Shown in pieces: positions 1-7,596 of a stretch of 64,000 nt of DNA; the first letter of the stretch is position 1; each line of letters opens with the position of its first letter. The translations under genes and the position numbers were made by a program. Under the pieces are notes generated by a model. It did no database searches and was not told where the DNA came from. It saw only the letters and a list, made by a program, of their open reading frames with translations. The stretch is from E44-bin88 sp050123275 (GTDB taxonomy: Bacteria; Chloroflexota; Dehalococcoidia; Dehalococcoidales; BS750m-G39). The DNA is taken from positions 1 through 64,000 of the forward strand of contig JASFHK010000004.1 in the NCBI GenBank assembly GCA_050123275.1. Reading direction: 5' to 3'.

Positions 1-27
1 GGATAGGCTCCACCACTCCACCCCGGG

Positions 28-60
28 GATTGCTTCGTCGCTGCGCTCCTCGCAATGACA
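28..60. repeat. Short intergenic palindromic repeat
   Basis: This AT-flanked intergenic segment has ATTGC and GCAAT arms around a GC-rich core. It matches a widespread short repeat remembered from many bacterial genomes (core GAGGAGCG..AGCGACGAAG on the opposite strand). It lies just past the 3' end of the DUF6506-like gene. Bases 1-27 (CTCCACTCCACCCC-like) resemble the tail of the larger repeat family at 2008-2119. Only one copy is seen in this window, so membership of a family rests on memory. Confidence 0.5.
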
Positions 61-69
61 GAGAGATGT

Positions 70-393
70 TTATTCGTCGAACCAGCCTTCTTTGCCCAGC
101 ATTTCACCGACCATAATCGTGCTGGGGGAATCGCCGCGCCCCACCTGCACCGCCGCTTTTCCGGATACGGCGGCGGAGATGCGGCCCACCGCCTGGTTGG
201 TGAAACCGGGGCAGAGGTAGATGGACTGGACGCCGTCTTTTTGCACCAGTTCTTCAGCCACCTCGAGGGCCTTGTCGAAGTCGAAAATCTCGATGAAGAC
301 CGCCGTCAGCTGTGCTTTCTCCGTCTGCAGGGTCATGCGGTGCTTGGCGGGGTCGCCGTCGGGCGCCATGATGATAAACGCCGATTTGAACAT
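70..393 (-). CDS. DUF6506-like small protein
   Basis: A 107-residue soluble protein starting MFKSAFIIMAPDGDP. A strong Shine-Dalgarno (AAAGGAGG) sits 7 nt before the ATG. The sequence alternates beta strands and helices, with a late segment rich in Gly and Ser (VGRGDSPSTIMVGEM). There is no signal peptide or membrane segment. It resembles the uncharacterised DUF6506 family, whose function is unknown. It is followed by the intergenic repeat at 28-60 and lies 16 bp downstream of the aldo/keto reductase, so the two are probably co-transcribed. Reality of the gene is well supported; family assignment is from memory. Confidence 0.7.
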   Translation of the reverse strand: MFKSAFIIMAPDGDPAKHRMTLQTEKAQLTAVFIEIFDFDKALEVAEELVQKDGVQSIYLCPGFTNQAVGRISAAVSGKAAVQVGRGDSPSTIMVGEMLGKEGWFDE

Positions 394-409
394 GGCAACC
401 TCCTTTTGA

Positions 410-1357
410 CTATTCCTTGTCTAACATATGAGTCAGGTGCTCGTTAATGTGGAAGAGTTCTTCTTCGGAGAGGCTCCAGCTGCCGGCGACGGCGTTCATC
501 TCCGCCTGGTGGGGGTTGCGGGCACCGACCAGGGCGACGGTGAGGCCCGGTTGCTGGCGCGCCCAGTTGATGGCGACCTGGGCGACGGGTTTATCGTGCT
601 GCGCCGCAATCCGCTCCAGCTCTTTGAGCAAGAGCTGCACCTTCGACCAGAGTGGCTCTTCGTAGTATTGGTAGAAAAAGGTGCGGGCGTCGTTCCTGCC
701 GAACTTGGGTTTTTTCTCATACTTGCCGCTGAGGATGCCGCCGCCCAGCGGGCCGTAGGCCATGATGCCGATATCGTGCTCGATACAGAAGGGGACGAGC
801 TCCTTTTCTATATCTCGGTTGAGCATGGAGTAGGGCACCTGGTTGGAGGCGATGGGGGCGACCGCTTGCGCCTTTTTGACCAGGGCGGCGTCGAAGTTGG
901 AGACGCCGATAGCCCTGATTTTGCCCTCGTCTTTCATCTTGGTCATCTCGCCGATGGTCTCCTCGATGGGGGTGTCGGGGTCGGGCCAGTGACACTGGTA
1001 GAGGTCGATGAAATCCGTGCCCAAACGCTTCAATGAGGCTTCCAGCTCGGCGCGAATCGAGGCGGGTTTGAGGTCGTTAATCGCCTGTGAGCCCTTGAAG
1101 TGGAGGCCGCACTTGGTGGCGATGATGACCTGCTGGCGGCGTCTCTTGATGGCTTTGCCCACCAGCTTTTCCGACTTGCCGTTGCCGTAGACGGGGGCGG
1201 TGTCGATGAGGTTGATGCCGCTGTCGATGGCTTTGTGGATGGCGGCGACGGACTCGGAAGGGATGGTGGGCCCCCAGAAGCTGCCGCCGATAGCCCAGGT
1301 GCCGAAGCCGATGACGGATACGTTCAGGTCGGTTCTACCCAGCCTGCGGAAATCCAT
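410..1357 (-). CDS. Aldo/keto reductase
   Basis: A 315-residue NAD(P)H-dependent oxidoreductase of the aldo/keto reductase superfamily (TIM barrel, cytoplasmic). The full catalytic tetrad is visible: Asp52 and Tyr57 in IDTAPVYG, Lys82 in ATKCGL and His123 in QCHWPD. The C-terminal cofactor segment (ALVGARNPHQAEMN) is typical. The length is normal for the family. The ATG follows AGGGGG at 6 nt. The gene follows recR by 10 bp and is probably read from the same transcript. The substrate cannot be deduced; relatives reduce sugars and small aldehydes or ketones. Confidence 0.9.
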   Translation of the reverse strand: MDFRRLGRTDLNVSVIGFGTWAIGGSFWGPTIPSESVAAIHKAIDSGINLIDTAPVYGNGKSEKLVGKAIKRRRQQVIIATKCGLHFKGSQAINDLKPASIRAELEASLKRLGTDFIDLYQCHWPDPDTPIEETIGEMTKMKDEGKIRAIGVSNFDAALVKKAQAVAPIASNQVPYSMLNRDIEKELVPFCIEHDIGIMAYGPLGGGILSGKYEKKPKFGRNDARTFFYQYYEEPLWSKVQLLLKELERIAAQHDKPVAQVAINWARQQPGLTVALVGARNPHQAEMNAVAGSWSLSEEELFHINEHLTHMLDKE

Positions 1358-1367
1358 TTTGTACCCC

Positions 1368-1979
1368 CTAAAATTCCTGCCGTCCCTCCAGGGCGCGGGT
1401 CAGGGTGACGTCGTCGGCGTATTCCAGCTCGGTGCCGAAAGGCAGCCCCCTGGCCAGGCGGGTGACCTTGATGCCCAGGGGAGGGATAATCTTGTTGAGG
1501 TACATGGCGGTCTGCTCCCCTTCCATGGTGGGGTTGGTGGCCAGTATGACCTCGCTGACCGAGCCGTTCTTGAGCCGTTCCATAAGCTCGTTGATTCTGA
1601 TATCGCCGGTGCCGATGCCTTCGGTGGGGGAGATGGCGCCGTGGAGAACGTGGTAAAGGCCGTGATAGGTCTTGGTGTGCTCCAGCGCCAGTATGTCCTG
1701 GGGTTGCTCTACGATGCAGACCAGGCTGCGGTCGCGCTGGGGGTTGCGGCAGATAGGGCAGGGGTCGCTGTCGGTAATGTTGAAGCAGGTCGAGCAGAGC
1801 CTGGTCTTTTGCTTGACGGTGAGTATGGCGTCGGCGAGCATCTTGGTCTGCTCTTCGGAAGAACGTAAGAGGTGGAAGGCGAGGCGCTGGGCGCTCTTGG
1901 GGCCGACGCCGGGCAGCCGGTTGAGTTCCTGGATGAGTCGGTCCACCGCTCCCGCGGCGGGCGGTATGTCTTGAGTCAA
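1368..1979 (-). CDS. recR: Recombination mediator RecR
   Basis: A 203-residue RecR, which loads RecA at gaps as part of the RecFOR pathway. An N-terminal helix-hairpin-helix (LPGVGPKSAQRLAFHLL) comes first. A four-cysteine zinc site (Cys62, Cys65, Cys74, Cys77) and a Toprim domain ending in GLPFGTELEYAD follow. The start is TTG at 1979, with TTAAGGAGAA upstream. Genes order dnaX-ybaB-recR is the classic bacterial arrangement, but here ybaB and recR are separated by 150 bp that hold a copy of the dispersed repeat. Confidence 0.95.
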   Translation of the reverse strand: MTQDIPPAAGAVDRLIQELNRLPGVGPKSAQRLAFHLLRSSEEQTKMLADAILTVKQKTRLCSTCFNITDSDPCPICRNPQRDRSLVCIVEQPQDILALEHTKTYHGLYHVLHGAISPTEGIGTGDIRINELMERLKNGSVSEVILATNPTMEGEQTAMYLNKIIPPLGIKVTRLARGLPFGTELEYADDVTLTRALEGRQEF

Positions 1980-2007
1980 GGCCCGGTTCTCCTTAAAAGA
2001 TTAATTT

Positions 2008-2119
2008 CACCCACCACCCCACTCTGTTGTGCGAACGTCCTTTCGTCCCGCCCTGCCCACCCTTAGAGGGGATTCTCCCTCTAGAATTCCTTCCAAGGGG
2101 TTGCCTCTCCACTCCACCC
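2008..2119 (-). repeat. Dispersed intergenic repeat, copy A
   Basis: One of five related intergenic elements (others at 11479, 44264, 45188 and 48570). The left module reads CCCCACTCTGT..GCGAACGT, then a CCGCCCTG-type stretch. It is followed by a stem-loop TAGAGGG (2064-2070) / CCCTCTA (2077-2083) and a tail CTCCACTCCACCC. It lies inside the dnaX-ybaB-recR operon, so it should be transcribed. The strand is given relative to the flanking transcription. Confidence 0.65.
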
Positions 2120-2129
2120 GGATTGTTGT

Positions 2130-2435
2130 CTAGGTCAGGCCGGGGATGTTCAGGCCGCCGGTTATCTGGCGCATGCGGTCGGCGGCGAGCTCCTGGGACT
2201 TTGCCAGGGCTTCGTTGACCGCCGCCAGCACCAGGTCTTCCAGCATATCGGCGTCTTCGGGGTTGATGGCCTCGGGGGCTATCTTGATTGACTTCACCTG
2301 TTGCTGGCCGGTGACGGTGACGGTGACGCCGCCGCCGCCCGCCGTGGCTTCGACGGTGGCTTCGGCCAGCTCCTGCTGGGCTTTGGCCAGCCGTGCCTGG
2401 AGTTCCTGGGCCTGTTGCATCATACGTTTGTTCAC
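2130..2435 (-). CDS. ybaB: YbaB/EbfC nucleoid-associated protein
   Basis: A 101-residue YbaB/EbfC family protein, a dimeric DNA-binding nucleoid protein. The visible pattern is an N-terminal amphipathic helix with many Gln, Ala and Glu residues. A beta region with VTVTVTGQQQVKSIKI follows, then a C-terminal helix and a Gly/Pro tail (GGLNIPGLT). The start is GTG at 2435 with GGAGG upstream; it overlaps the dnaX stop codon (GTGA), which implies translational coupling. The neighbourhood (dnaX, recR) is the conserved one for this family. Confidence 0.93.
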   Translation of the reverse strand: MNKRMMQQAQELQARLAKAQQELAEATVEATAGGGGVTVTVTGQQQVKSIKIAPEAINPEDADMLEDLVLAAVNEALAKSQELAADRMRQITGGLNIPGLT

Positions 2436-4129
2436 AAGTCCTCCACTTTGGTGACCTGGGCACCTATCTTTTTAACGGCGTCCACCAAGTGGTTGTCCTC
2501 GGGTTCGTGGACGCAGCGCACCTGGCAGGCGTGCCCCAGGAAGTTACCGATGATGGTGCGCACCACCTGTTGGTTTTCGGTTGTCTCCATCTTTTCCTTG
2601 TGGATGGGGTACTTGAAGGCTAAGACCACGGTATCGCCGTCGATTTCCACCGGCGTGACGCCGGCGCTTCTCAAGATGGCGACGGCGGCCGACCGCTTGA
2701 CCTCGTCGGGCGCCTGTTCGATGACCTGTTTCCAGTTGGTACGCAGGTTATCTATATCGCTGTTGAGACCGGGTTGGGCGGGGTTGTCCGCCGCCGGCGG
2801 ATTAGCTTCGGGCTCGGCCGCTTTCGCCTCCGGTTTCACTTCCGCCTTGGGCTCGGCAGCGGCCTTCGGTGCCTCGGCTGCCTTTTCTGTCTCGCTCACC
2901 TTCGCCTCGGGCGCTTCCTTGGCTGCTTCGGCAGGCTTGGTTTCGGGAACGGCCTTGGCTGCCTCGACCGCTTTCGCCTTGGGCGCCGGTTTCGGCGGCG
3001 CTTTCAGCGGCGGGGCTTCGGGCTGGGGCCGGGGGGTGGTGCTCTGGGGGGCTTCAACGGGCTGGGCGCAATCGACCAGCGCCAGCTCTAAAGGCAGAGT
3101 GGAGTAGTTGTCGAAGCCGATTTCAAGCTGCCCGAAGAGCTTGATAGCGCGCAGGATTTGAGCCAGCGTCGTTTTGCCCGCCAGCTCTTTAAGCTCATTG
3201 ATGTCCTCGGTGGTGAGGTCTAACGCCTCGTCGGAGCCGGTCTTGACCAAAAGCAGGTGCCGCAGGTAAGCCACCAGCTCGCGGTTGAACTGCCTCAGGT
3301 CGAGGCCGTCGCTGTTGACGCTGTTGATGGTGGCTACGCCCGCCGAGACGTCGTTGTTAACGATATGCTTGGCCATCCCTCTGGCCCTCTCATCGCCGGT
3401 GATGCCCAGCACGGCCTGCACCTGGGCCAGGCCGATTTCGTTGCCGTAGTAGGTGGTCATCTGCTCCAGCAGGTTCTCGGCGTCGCGCAGGCTGCCGGTG
3501 GCGCTGCTGGCGATGAGCCGCAGTCCCTCGGGCTCCATCTTGATGCCCTCCGCCTGGCAGATGCTTTCCAGCTTGTCCGCCACGTCGGACCGGGAGATGC
3601 GCCTGAAGTCGAAACGCTGGCAGCGCGACATGATGGTGGGCAGCACCTTGTGAATCTCGGTGGTGGCCAGGATGAAAATGACCTGGGGCGGCGGCTCCTC
3701 CAGCGTCTTAAGCAGGGCGTTGGAGGCGCTGTTAGAGAGCATGTGGACTTCGTCGATGATATAGACCTTGTATTTCGCCTGGCCGGGGGCGTAGTTCACC
3801 TTTTCGCGCAGGCTGCGGATATCGTCGACGCCGGTGTTGCTGGCGGCGTCGACCTCAATGATGTCCATGGCCCGGCCTTCCGTTATCGCCAGGCACATCT
3901 CGCACTGGTTGCAGGGTTTTTCTTCGCCGGTGCCCAGGCAGTTGACCGCCTTGGCTAAAATACGCCCCGTCGAGGTCTTGCCGGTGCCGCGGGGGCCGTA
4001 GAAAAGATAAGCGTGGGAGACGCGCCCGTTCTTGAGAGCATTACTCAGGGTCTGGGTTACCGCCGCTTGTCCGACGACATCGGCCAGGGTCTGGGGGCGC
4101 CACTTGCGATAAAAAACTTGAGAAGACAT
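2432..4129 (-). CDS. dnaX: DNA polymerase III subunit gamma/tau
   Basis: A 565-residue clamp-loader ATPase. The AAA+ domain carries Walker A GPRGTGKT (45-52), a zinc site (Cys64, Cys73, Cys76, Cys79), Walker B with Asp126-Glu127 (IIDEVH) and the SRC sensor (168-170). A Pro/Ala/Lys/Glu-rich linker of low complexity follows (about 365-455). A C-terminal domain of about 110 residues matches the position of the tau region that meets the polymerase. No slippery site was searched for in detail. First gene of the dnaX-ybaB-recR operon; the promoter lies directly before the ATG. Confidence 0.96.
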   Translation of the reverse strand: MSSQVFYRKWRPQTLADVVGQAAVTQTLSNALKNGRVSHAYLFYGPRGTGKTSTGRILAKAVNCLGTGEEKPCNQCEMCLAITEGRAMDIIEVDAASNTGVDDIRSLREKVNYAPGQAKYKVYIIDEVHMLSNSASNALLKTLEEPPPQVIFILATTEIHKVLPTIMSRCQRFDFRRISRSDVADKLESICQAEGIKMEPEGLRLIASSATGSLRDAENLLEQMTTYYGNEIGLAQVQAVLGITGDERARGMAKHIVNNDVSAGVATINSVNSDGLDLRQFNRELVAYLRHLLLVKTGSDEALDLTTEDINELKELAGKTTLAQILRAIKLFGQLEIGFDNYSTLPLELALVDCAQPVEAPQSTTPRPQPEAPPLKAPPKPAPKAKAVEAAKAVPETKPAEAAKEAPEAKVSETEKAAEAPKAAAEPKAEVKPEAKAAEPEANPPAADNPAQPGLNSDIDNLRTNWKQVIEQAPDEVKRSAAVAILRSAGVTPVEIDGDTVVLAFKYPIHKEKMETTENQQVVRTIIGNFLGHACQVRCVHEPEDNHLVDAVKKIGAQVTKVEDL

Positions 4130-4139
4130 CGCTGCCTCT

Positions 4140-4175
4140 ATTATACCCTAAATCGGCTGGTTTCCAAAGCCGATT
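4140..4175 (-). promoter_or_regulatory. dnaX promoter with overlapping palindrome
   Basis: On the minus strand a perfect TATAAT (complement of 4140-4145) lies 10 nt before the dnaX ATG, so the mRNA would have almost no leader. A weak -35 (TTGGAA-like) lies about 16-17 bp upstream. A perfect 8-bp inverted repeat, AATCGGCT (4151-4158) and AGCCGATT (4168-4175), spans the -35/-10 spacer, where a regulator could bind. The palindrome is seen; its function is inferred. Confidence 0.5.
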
Positions 4176-4200
4176 CGGGAGTGGGGCAGCTTTGATTTCA

Positions 4201-4238
4201 AATAAAAACCAGCCTTACCGCGTGGCAGTAAGGCTGGC
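4201..4238 (-). terminator. Intrinsic terminator of the tubulin-like gene
   Basis: On the minus strand a perfect 10-bp stem, CCAGCCTTAC / GTAAGGCTGG (4228-4237 and 4209-4218), encloses a 9-nt loop. It is followed by TTTTTATT. It lies about 20 bp past the stop codon of the gene ending at 4259 and closes that transcription unit before the dnaX promoter. Confidence 0.9.
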
Positions 4239-4258
4239 TAAAGGTCTGTTGTTGTGGC

Positions 4259-5431
4259 TTAGAGCAGCGAGGGGATGTCCTTGGAGGCTTCTTCTATCTC
4301 CTTGAGCTTGCCCTCGGCCTGCTTCTCTCTGCCCTTGGAAGCATGGATGAACTGGGTGGCGGTCTCGTAGTAGGCCTTTATCTTGTCCACGGCGCCCAGC
4401 TCGGAGAGAACCAGGGTAACGTCGATGAGGTTTCTCTCTCTGGGGTAGTCGCCGTTCCTGATGACGGCCTCGGGGGCCATGTCGCGGAGGTACTCGCCCA
4501 GGTCTTTGACCAGGTCCATGTTCATCTCTTTATGCGGCGCCGAGACCAGGTATAGAGCCCGGCCCGATTCGGCGGGGTTGCACTTGACGGAAAGCTCGCT
4601 TAAAGCCTCGTCCATAGCCTGGATGCCGCGGTGGGTTTCGGTGCTCTTCTTGCGGAAGTTGCGGCCCCAGGAGAAGAACTTCCAGGTGGGCAGCTGCGAC
4701 TTGCCGTAGCCGATTACCGTCCAGCCGACCAGACTCTGGATGATGTCACCGGCGTCGACCATGCGGGCGCCGATGTTCTTGCGTCGCGTCTCTTCACCGG
4801 CGCAGAGCAGGTTGAAGAAAGGCTCGACCATAAGGTCGTTAATCTGGGAAAGGTTATTGCGCAGGGAAAAGTCTTTCCTGACGAAGCGCTGGTTATCGGC
4901 CAGGAAGACGGCGTCGGCGGTAGTGTAGAGCGACTTGAGGCAGGTGGCCGCGTTGTAGATTGTTCTTTCCTCGGTTTCCTCTTCGTGAGCGAAGGGGAGG
5001 ACGGCCATCGAGTAGACCGGCTTGTCGATGTAGCGGTCTTTCATCATCTGGGTGATGATGGGCAGAGCGCCCGAGCCGGTACCGCCGGCGACACCGGCGA
5101 TGAGCAGAAAGGCGTCGGTTTCAAAGAAGCGGTGCGCCGTGCGCAGGGCGTCGACGACTTTGTCGCCGTCTTCCCGGGCCACTTCGGCGCCCAGCTCGTT
5201 GATTTTGCCGACACCGTGACCGCCGGTGCGGCGTCCGCCGATAAGAATTCGGTGCTGGTAATCGGGCCTTATCGTTTGCAGCCCGCTCAAGTCAGCAGCA
5301 TCTGTATTGACGGCGAAAGCACCGGTAACTATCTCCATCCCGCGTGCCGAACGCGCCCTTTTGTTAAGGCGGGCGAAAGCATCGGCGACCCTGCCACCAC
5401 ATTGTCCGAGACCTACAACCACCAGTTTCAT
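4259..5431 (-). CDS. Tubulin/FtsZ-superfamily GTPase (CetZ-like)
   Basis: A 390-residue divergent tubulin/FtsZ GTPase. The T1 nucleotide loop is GLGQCGG (7-13), with the GQ of tubulin/CetZ rather than the FtsZ pattern. FAVNTDAAD (39-47) matches the T3 strand of FtsZ. The T4 signature is GVAGGTGSG (113-121). A T7-like segment with Asn198-Asp199 should supply the residues that act on GTP in the neighbouring subunit. The C terminus is charged, without the FtsZ tail peptide that binds FtsA or ZipA. It stands alone between a consensus promoter and an intrinsic terminator, away from any division genes. Its role (division, shape or partition) is unknown; it is unlikely to be the main FtsZ. Confidence 0.85.
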   Translation of the reverse strand: MKLVVVGLGQCGGRVADAFARLNKRARSARGMEIVTGAFAVNTDAADLSGLQTIRPDYQHRILIGGRRTGGHGVGKINELGAEVAREDGDKVVDALRTAHRFFETDAFLLIAGVAGGTGSGALPIITQMMKDRYIDKPVYSMAVLPFAHEEETEERTIYNAATCLKSLYTTADAVFLADNQRFVRKDFSLRNNLSQINDLMVEPFFNLLCAGEETRRKNIGARMVDAGDIIQSLVGWTVIGYGKSQLPTWKFFSWGRNFRKKSTETHRGIQAMDEALSELSVKCNPAESGRALYLVSAPHKEMNMDLVKDLGEYLRDMAPEAVIRNGDYPRERNLIDVTLVLSELGAVDKIKAYYETATQFIHASKGREKQAEGKLKEIEEASKDIPSLL

Positions 5432-5473
5432 TTTGTCACCTCTCGTAAATTAAAAATTTGGACCGTTTCGTCT

Positions 5474-5503
5474 ATTGTAAGCACAGTTCCTGCGCAATGT
5501 CAA
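5474..5503 (-). promoter_or_regulatory. Consensus promoter of the tubulin-like gene
   Basis: Minus strand: -35 TTGACA (complement of 5498-5503), 18-bp spacer, -10 TACAAT (complement of 5474-5479). The predicted start lies about 36 nt before the ATG, with GAGAGGTG as ribosome binding site. With the downstream terminator this makes a single-gene transcription unit. Confidence 0.8.
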
Positions 5504-5527
5504 CCCTTCTGGAGAGTTGGTCACAAT

Positions 5528-6538
5528 CTATAAACCCCTGCTGGCTATGTATATAGCCATGTCGCCTAGACGGCAGCTGTAACCCCACTCGTTGTCGTAC
5601 CAGGCGAGCACCTTGACCATGTTATCGCCGATGAGCATGGTGGTGGGGGCATCGACGATGGAGCTGGCCGGGTTGCCCTTGAAATCGACGCTGACCAGCG
5701 GTTCCGCGCAGTATTCCAGTATGCCCTTCAGCTTGCCGTTGGCCGCTTTCTCCAGAGCTTTGTTTACCTCTTCCACGCTGGCTTTCTTGTCCAGGTCGGC
5801 GACCAGGTCGACCAGTGAGACGGTGGCGGTGGGCACCCGCAGCGCCAGCCCGTGCAGCCGGCCTTTGAGCTCGGGTATGACCTGGGTCACGGCGCGGGCG
5901 GCGCCGGTGGTGGTGGGCACGATGTTGAGGGCGGCGGCTCGCGCCCGCCGCAGGTCTTTGTGAAAGGTGTCCAGCAGCCGCTGGTCGTTGGTGTAGGCGT
6001 GGATGGTGGTCATCAGACCTTTAGTGACGCCGAAATTCTCGTGCAGCACCTTGACCACGGGGGCGATGCAATTGGTGGTGCAGGAGGCGTTGGAGATAAT
6101 CTTGTGCTTGTCGGGCTGGTAATCGCCTTCGTTGACGCCGAGGACGATGGTGACGTCCTCGTTCTTGGCCGGCGCCGATATGAGCACCTTCTTGGCGCCG
6201 CCCTCCAGGTGCGCCGCTGCTTTAGTAGCGTCGGTGAAAAGCCCGGTGGACTCGATGACTATCTCCACTCCGAGCTTGCCCCAGGGTATCCGGGCCGGGT
6301 CGCGCTCGGCGAGCACCTTGATCTTGTTGCCGTCGACGATAATGCTGTCCTCGGCGGCTTTGACCTCGCCGGGGTAGGGGCCGTAGGTGCTGTCCCATTT
6401 CAGCAGGTGGGCGTTGGTTTTGGTGTCGGTCAGGTCGTTGACGGCGACCACCTCCAGCTTGCCCTGGTGGTACTGGTTGAGCGCCCTCAAGGTGAGCCGT
6501 CCCACCCTTCCGAAACCGTTAATGCCAATCTTGGTCAT
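5528..6538 (-). CDS. gapA: Glyceraldehyde-3-phosphate dehydrogenase
   Basis: A 336-residue type I GAPDH, which oxidises glyceraldehyde-3-phosphate to 1,3-bisphosphoglycerate in glycolysis (or the reverse in gluconeogenesis). The Rossmann motif NGFGRVGR opens the protein. The catalytic Cys153 sits in SNASCTTN. Asp35 in VNDL suggests NAD preference. The substrate loop (HAYTNDQ) and the C-terminal WYDNEWGY are intact. Its start overlaps the stop of the 2-hydroxyacyl-CoA dehydratase-like gene (ATGA), so the two are translationally coupled. Length is normal. Confidence 0.97.
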   Translation of the reverse strand: MTKIGINGFGRVGRLTLRALNQYHQGKLEVVAVNDLTDTKTNAHLLKWDSTYGPYPGEVKAAEDSIIVDGNKIKVLAERDPARIPWGKLGVEIVIESTGLFTDATKAAAHLEGGAKKVLISAPAKNEDVTIVLGVNEGDYQPDKHKIISNASCTTNCIAPVVKVLHENFGVTKGLMTTIHAYTNDQRLLDTFHKDLRRARAAALNIVPTTTGAARAVTQVIPELKGRLHGLALRVPTATVSLVDLVADLDKKASVEEVNKALEKAANGKLKGILEYCAEPLVSVDFKGNPASSIVDAPTTMLIGDNMVKVLAWYDNEWGYSCRLGDMAIYIASRGL

Positions 6539-7560
6539 TGCTTAATTCCTCCTTGAGCTATTTTCGTTTTTCGCTGTTGTCTTTGCAGCATATCGACAAA
6601 GGCTTCGACGCGGGTCTTCAGGTGCTGGGTGAGGGTGAAGTCGTCGTTGCCTTCCAGTGTCAAAATGGGCAGTTCGATGGCGTCGCGGAAGATGATGTCG
6701 CCGATACCGCGGTGGCAGAACGCCTGGACGTAGTGAATGACGCCGTCCACGCGGCGCTTTTCGAGCTCGGGCTGTATATCCTCCAGGCGGTCGTAGACGG
6801 AGTAGGGGTAGGTGTAACGGCTGTACTGCTCGGCCAGCGACTTGCCGGGGTGGGGCATGGCGAACTGGCGCTGGATTTCGTTATAGACCACCCGCGCCCC
6901 GTTCTTCTCCAGGAAGTTATAGAGGTCTTTGCCGTAAACCGAGGGCACGCCCAGGAAGGCTATTCTCAAGTAGTCTTGGGGGTAGGGTTGGGCCGCCAGG
7001 CGCTTTTCTATCAGCTCGCCCAGTTCTCGTTGATACGTGCCATAATCCCGGTTAAAGTCGGAGGCGGAGACCAGCCAGAGGTGGTTTTCGTAGCCGCCGA
7101 CAAGATTGTCTTTCCAGGTCATTTCGTCCAGTTTCCAGGCCAGCTCGCGGCAGGGTTTCAGCTGCTCCCTGACCTTATCGGCGGCTTCCATCGTCGTGCC
7201 TAATACGTTGGCCAACTCATCGAGCGCCTTTTGCATTTGGGTGGGGTCGGGTTTATCGGGGTAGGCGAAGGGAATCGTCCTGACACCCCTGAGCTTTAAC
7301 ACCTCCATGAGCATGAGGGTGTTGGAGCAGTCGCCGGTGGTGACGCCGAGGACGGTGTCAATACCGTGCTCCATGACGGTGCCGTAGATACCCTTAATCC
7401 AGCTGCAGCAGTTCAGGGGGAAGCCCGCCTTTTCGGCGGCGGAGACCAGCCTTTCCGTGCGGTCGTCGCTGATAAAGATATTATTGAGGTCAACGGGCTG
7501 GTAGCCGGCGGCGAGCAGCACTTCGAGGGGGACGGTGGTGGTGATGCCGATTTTTTTCAT
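6535..7560 (-). CDS. 2-hydroxyacyl-CoA dehydratase-family protein
   Basis: A 341-residue member of the HgdB/FldC/BcrC-type family, whose members hold a [4Fe-4S] cluster and accept electrons from an ATP-driven activator. Candidate cluster ligands are Cys51/Cys52 (NCCSW), Cys78 (TTGDCSN) and Cys282 (AFCHRG), spaced as in the family. The typical partners, a second dehydratase subunit and the ATPase activator, are not in this window. It may therefore belong to the single-subunit reductase-like branch of unknown substrate. The ATG lies 7 nt after a -10 box, implying a leaderless mRNA. The gene is coupled to gapA downstream. Confidence 0.8.
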   Translation of the reverse strand: MKKIGITTTVPLEVLLAAGYQPVDLNNIFISDDRTERLVSAAEKAGFPLNCCSWIKGIYGTVMEHGIDTVLGVTTGDCSNTLMLMEVLKLRGVRTIPFAYPDKPDPTQMQKALDELANVLGTTMEAADKVREQLKPCRELAWKLDEMTWKDNLVGGYENHLWLVSASDFNRDYGTYQRELGELIEKRLAAQPYPQDYLRIAFLGVPSVYGKDLYNFLEKNGARVVYNEIQRQFAMPHPGKSLAEQYSRYTYPYSVYDRLEDIQPELEKRRVDGVIHYVQAFCHRGIGDIIFRDAIELPILTLEGNDDFTLTQHLKTRVEAFVDMLQRQQRKTKIAQGGIKQ

Positions 7561-7567
7561 CTGAATT

Positions 7568-7596
7568 ATTCTACCCTTTTCGCTCTAATTCAACAA
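7568..7596 (-). promoter_or_regulatory. Leaderless promoter of the dehydratase-gapA operon
   Basis: Minus strand: -35 TTGTTG (complement of 7591-7596), 17-bp spacer, -10 TAGAAT (complement of 7568-7573), then 7 nt to the ATG at 7560. Transcription would start at or next to the first base of the codon. The -35 overlaps the last bases of the upstream nuclease-like gene. Confidence 0.55.
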
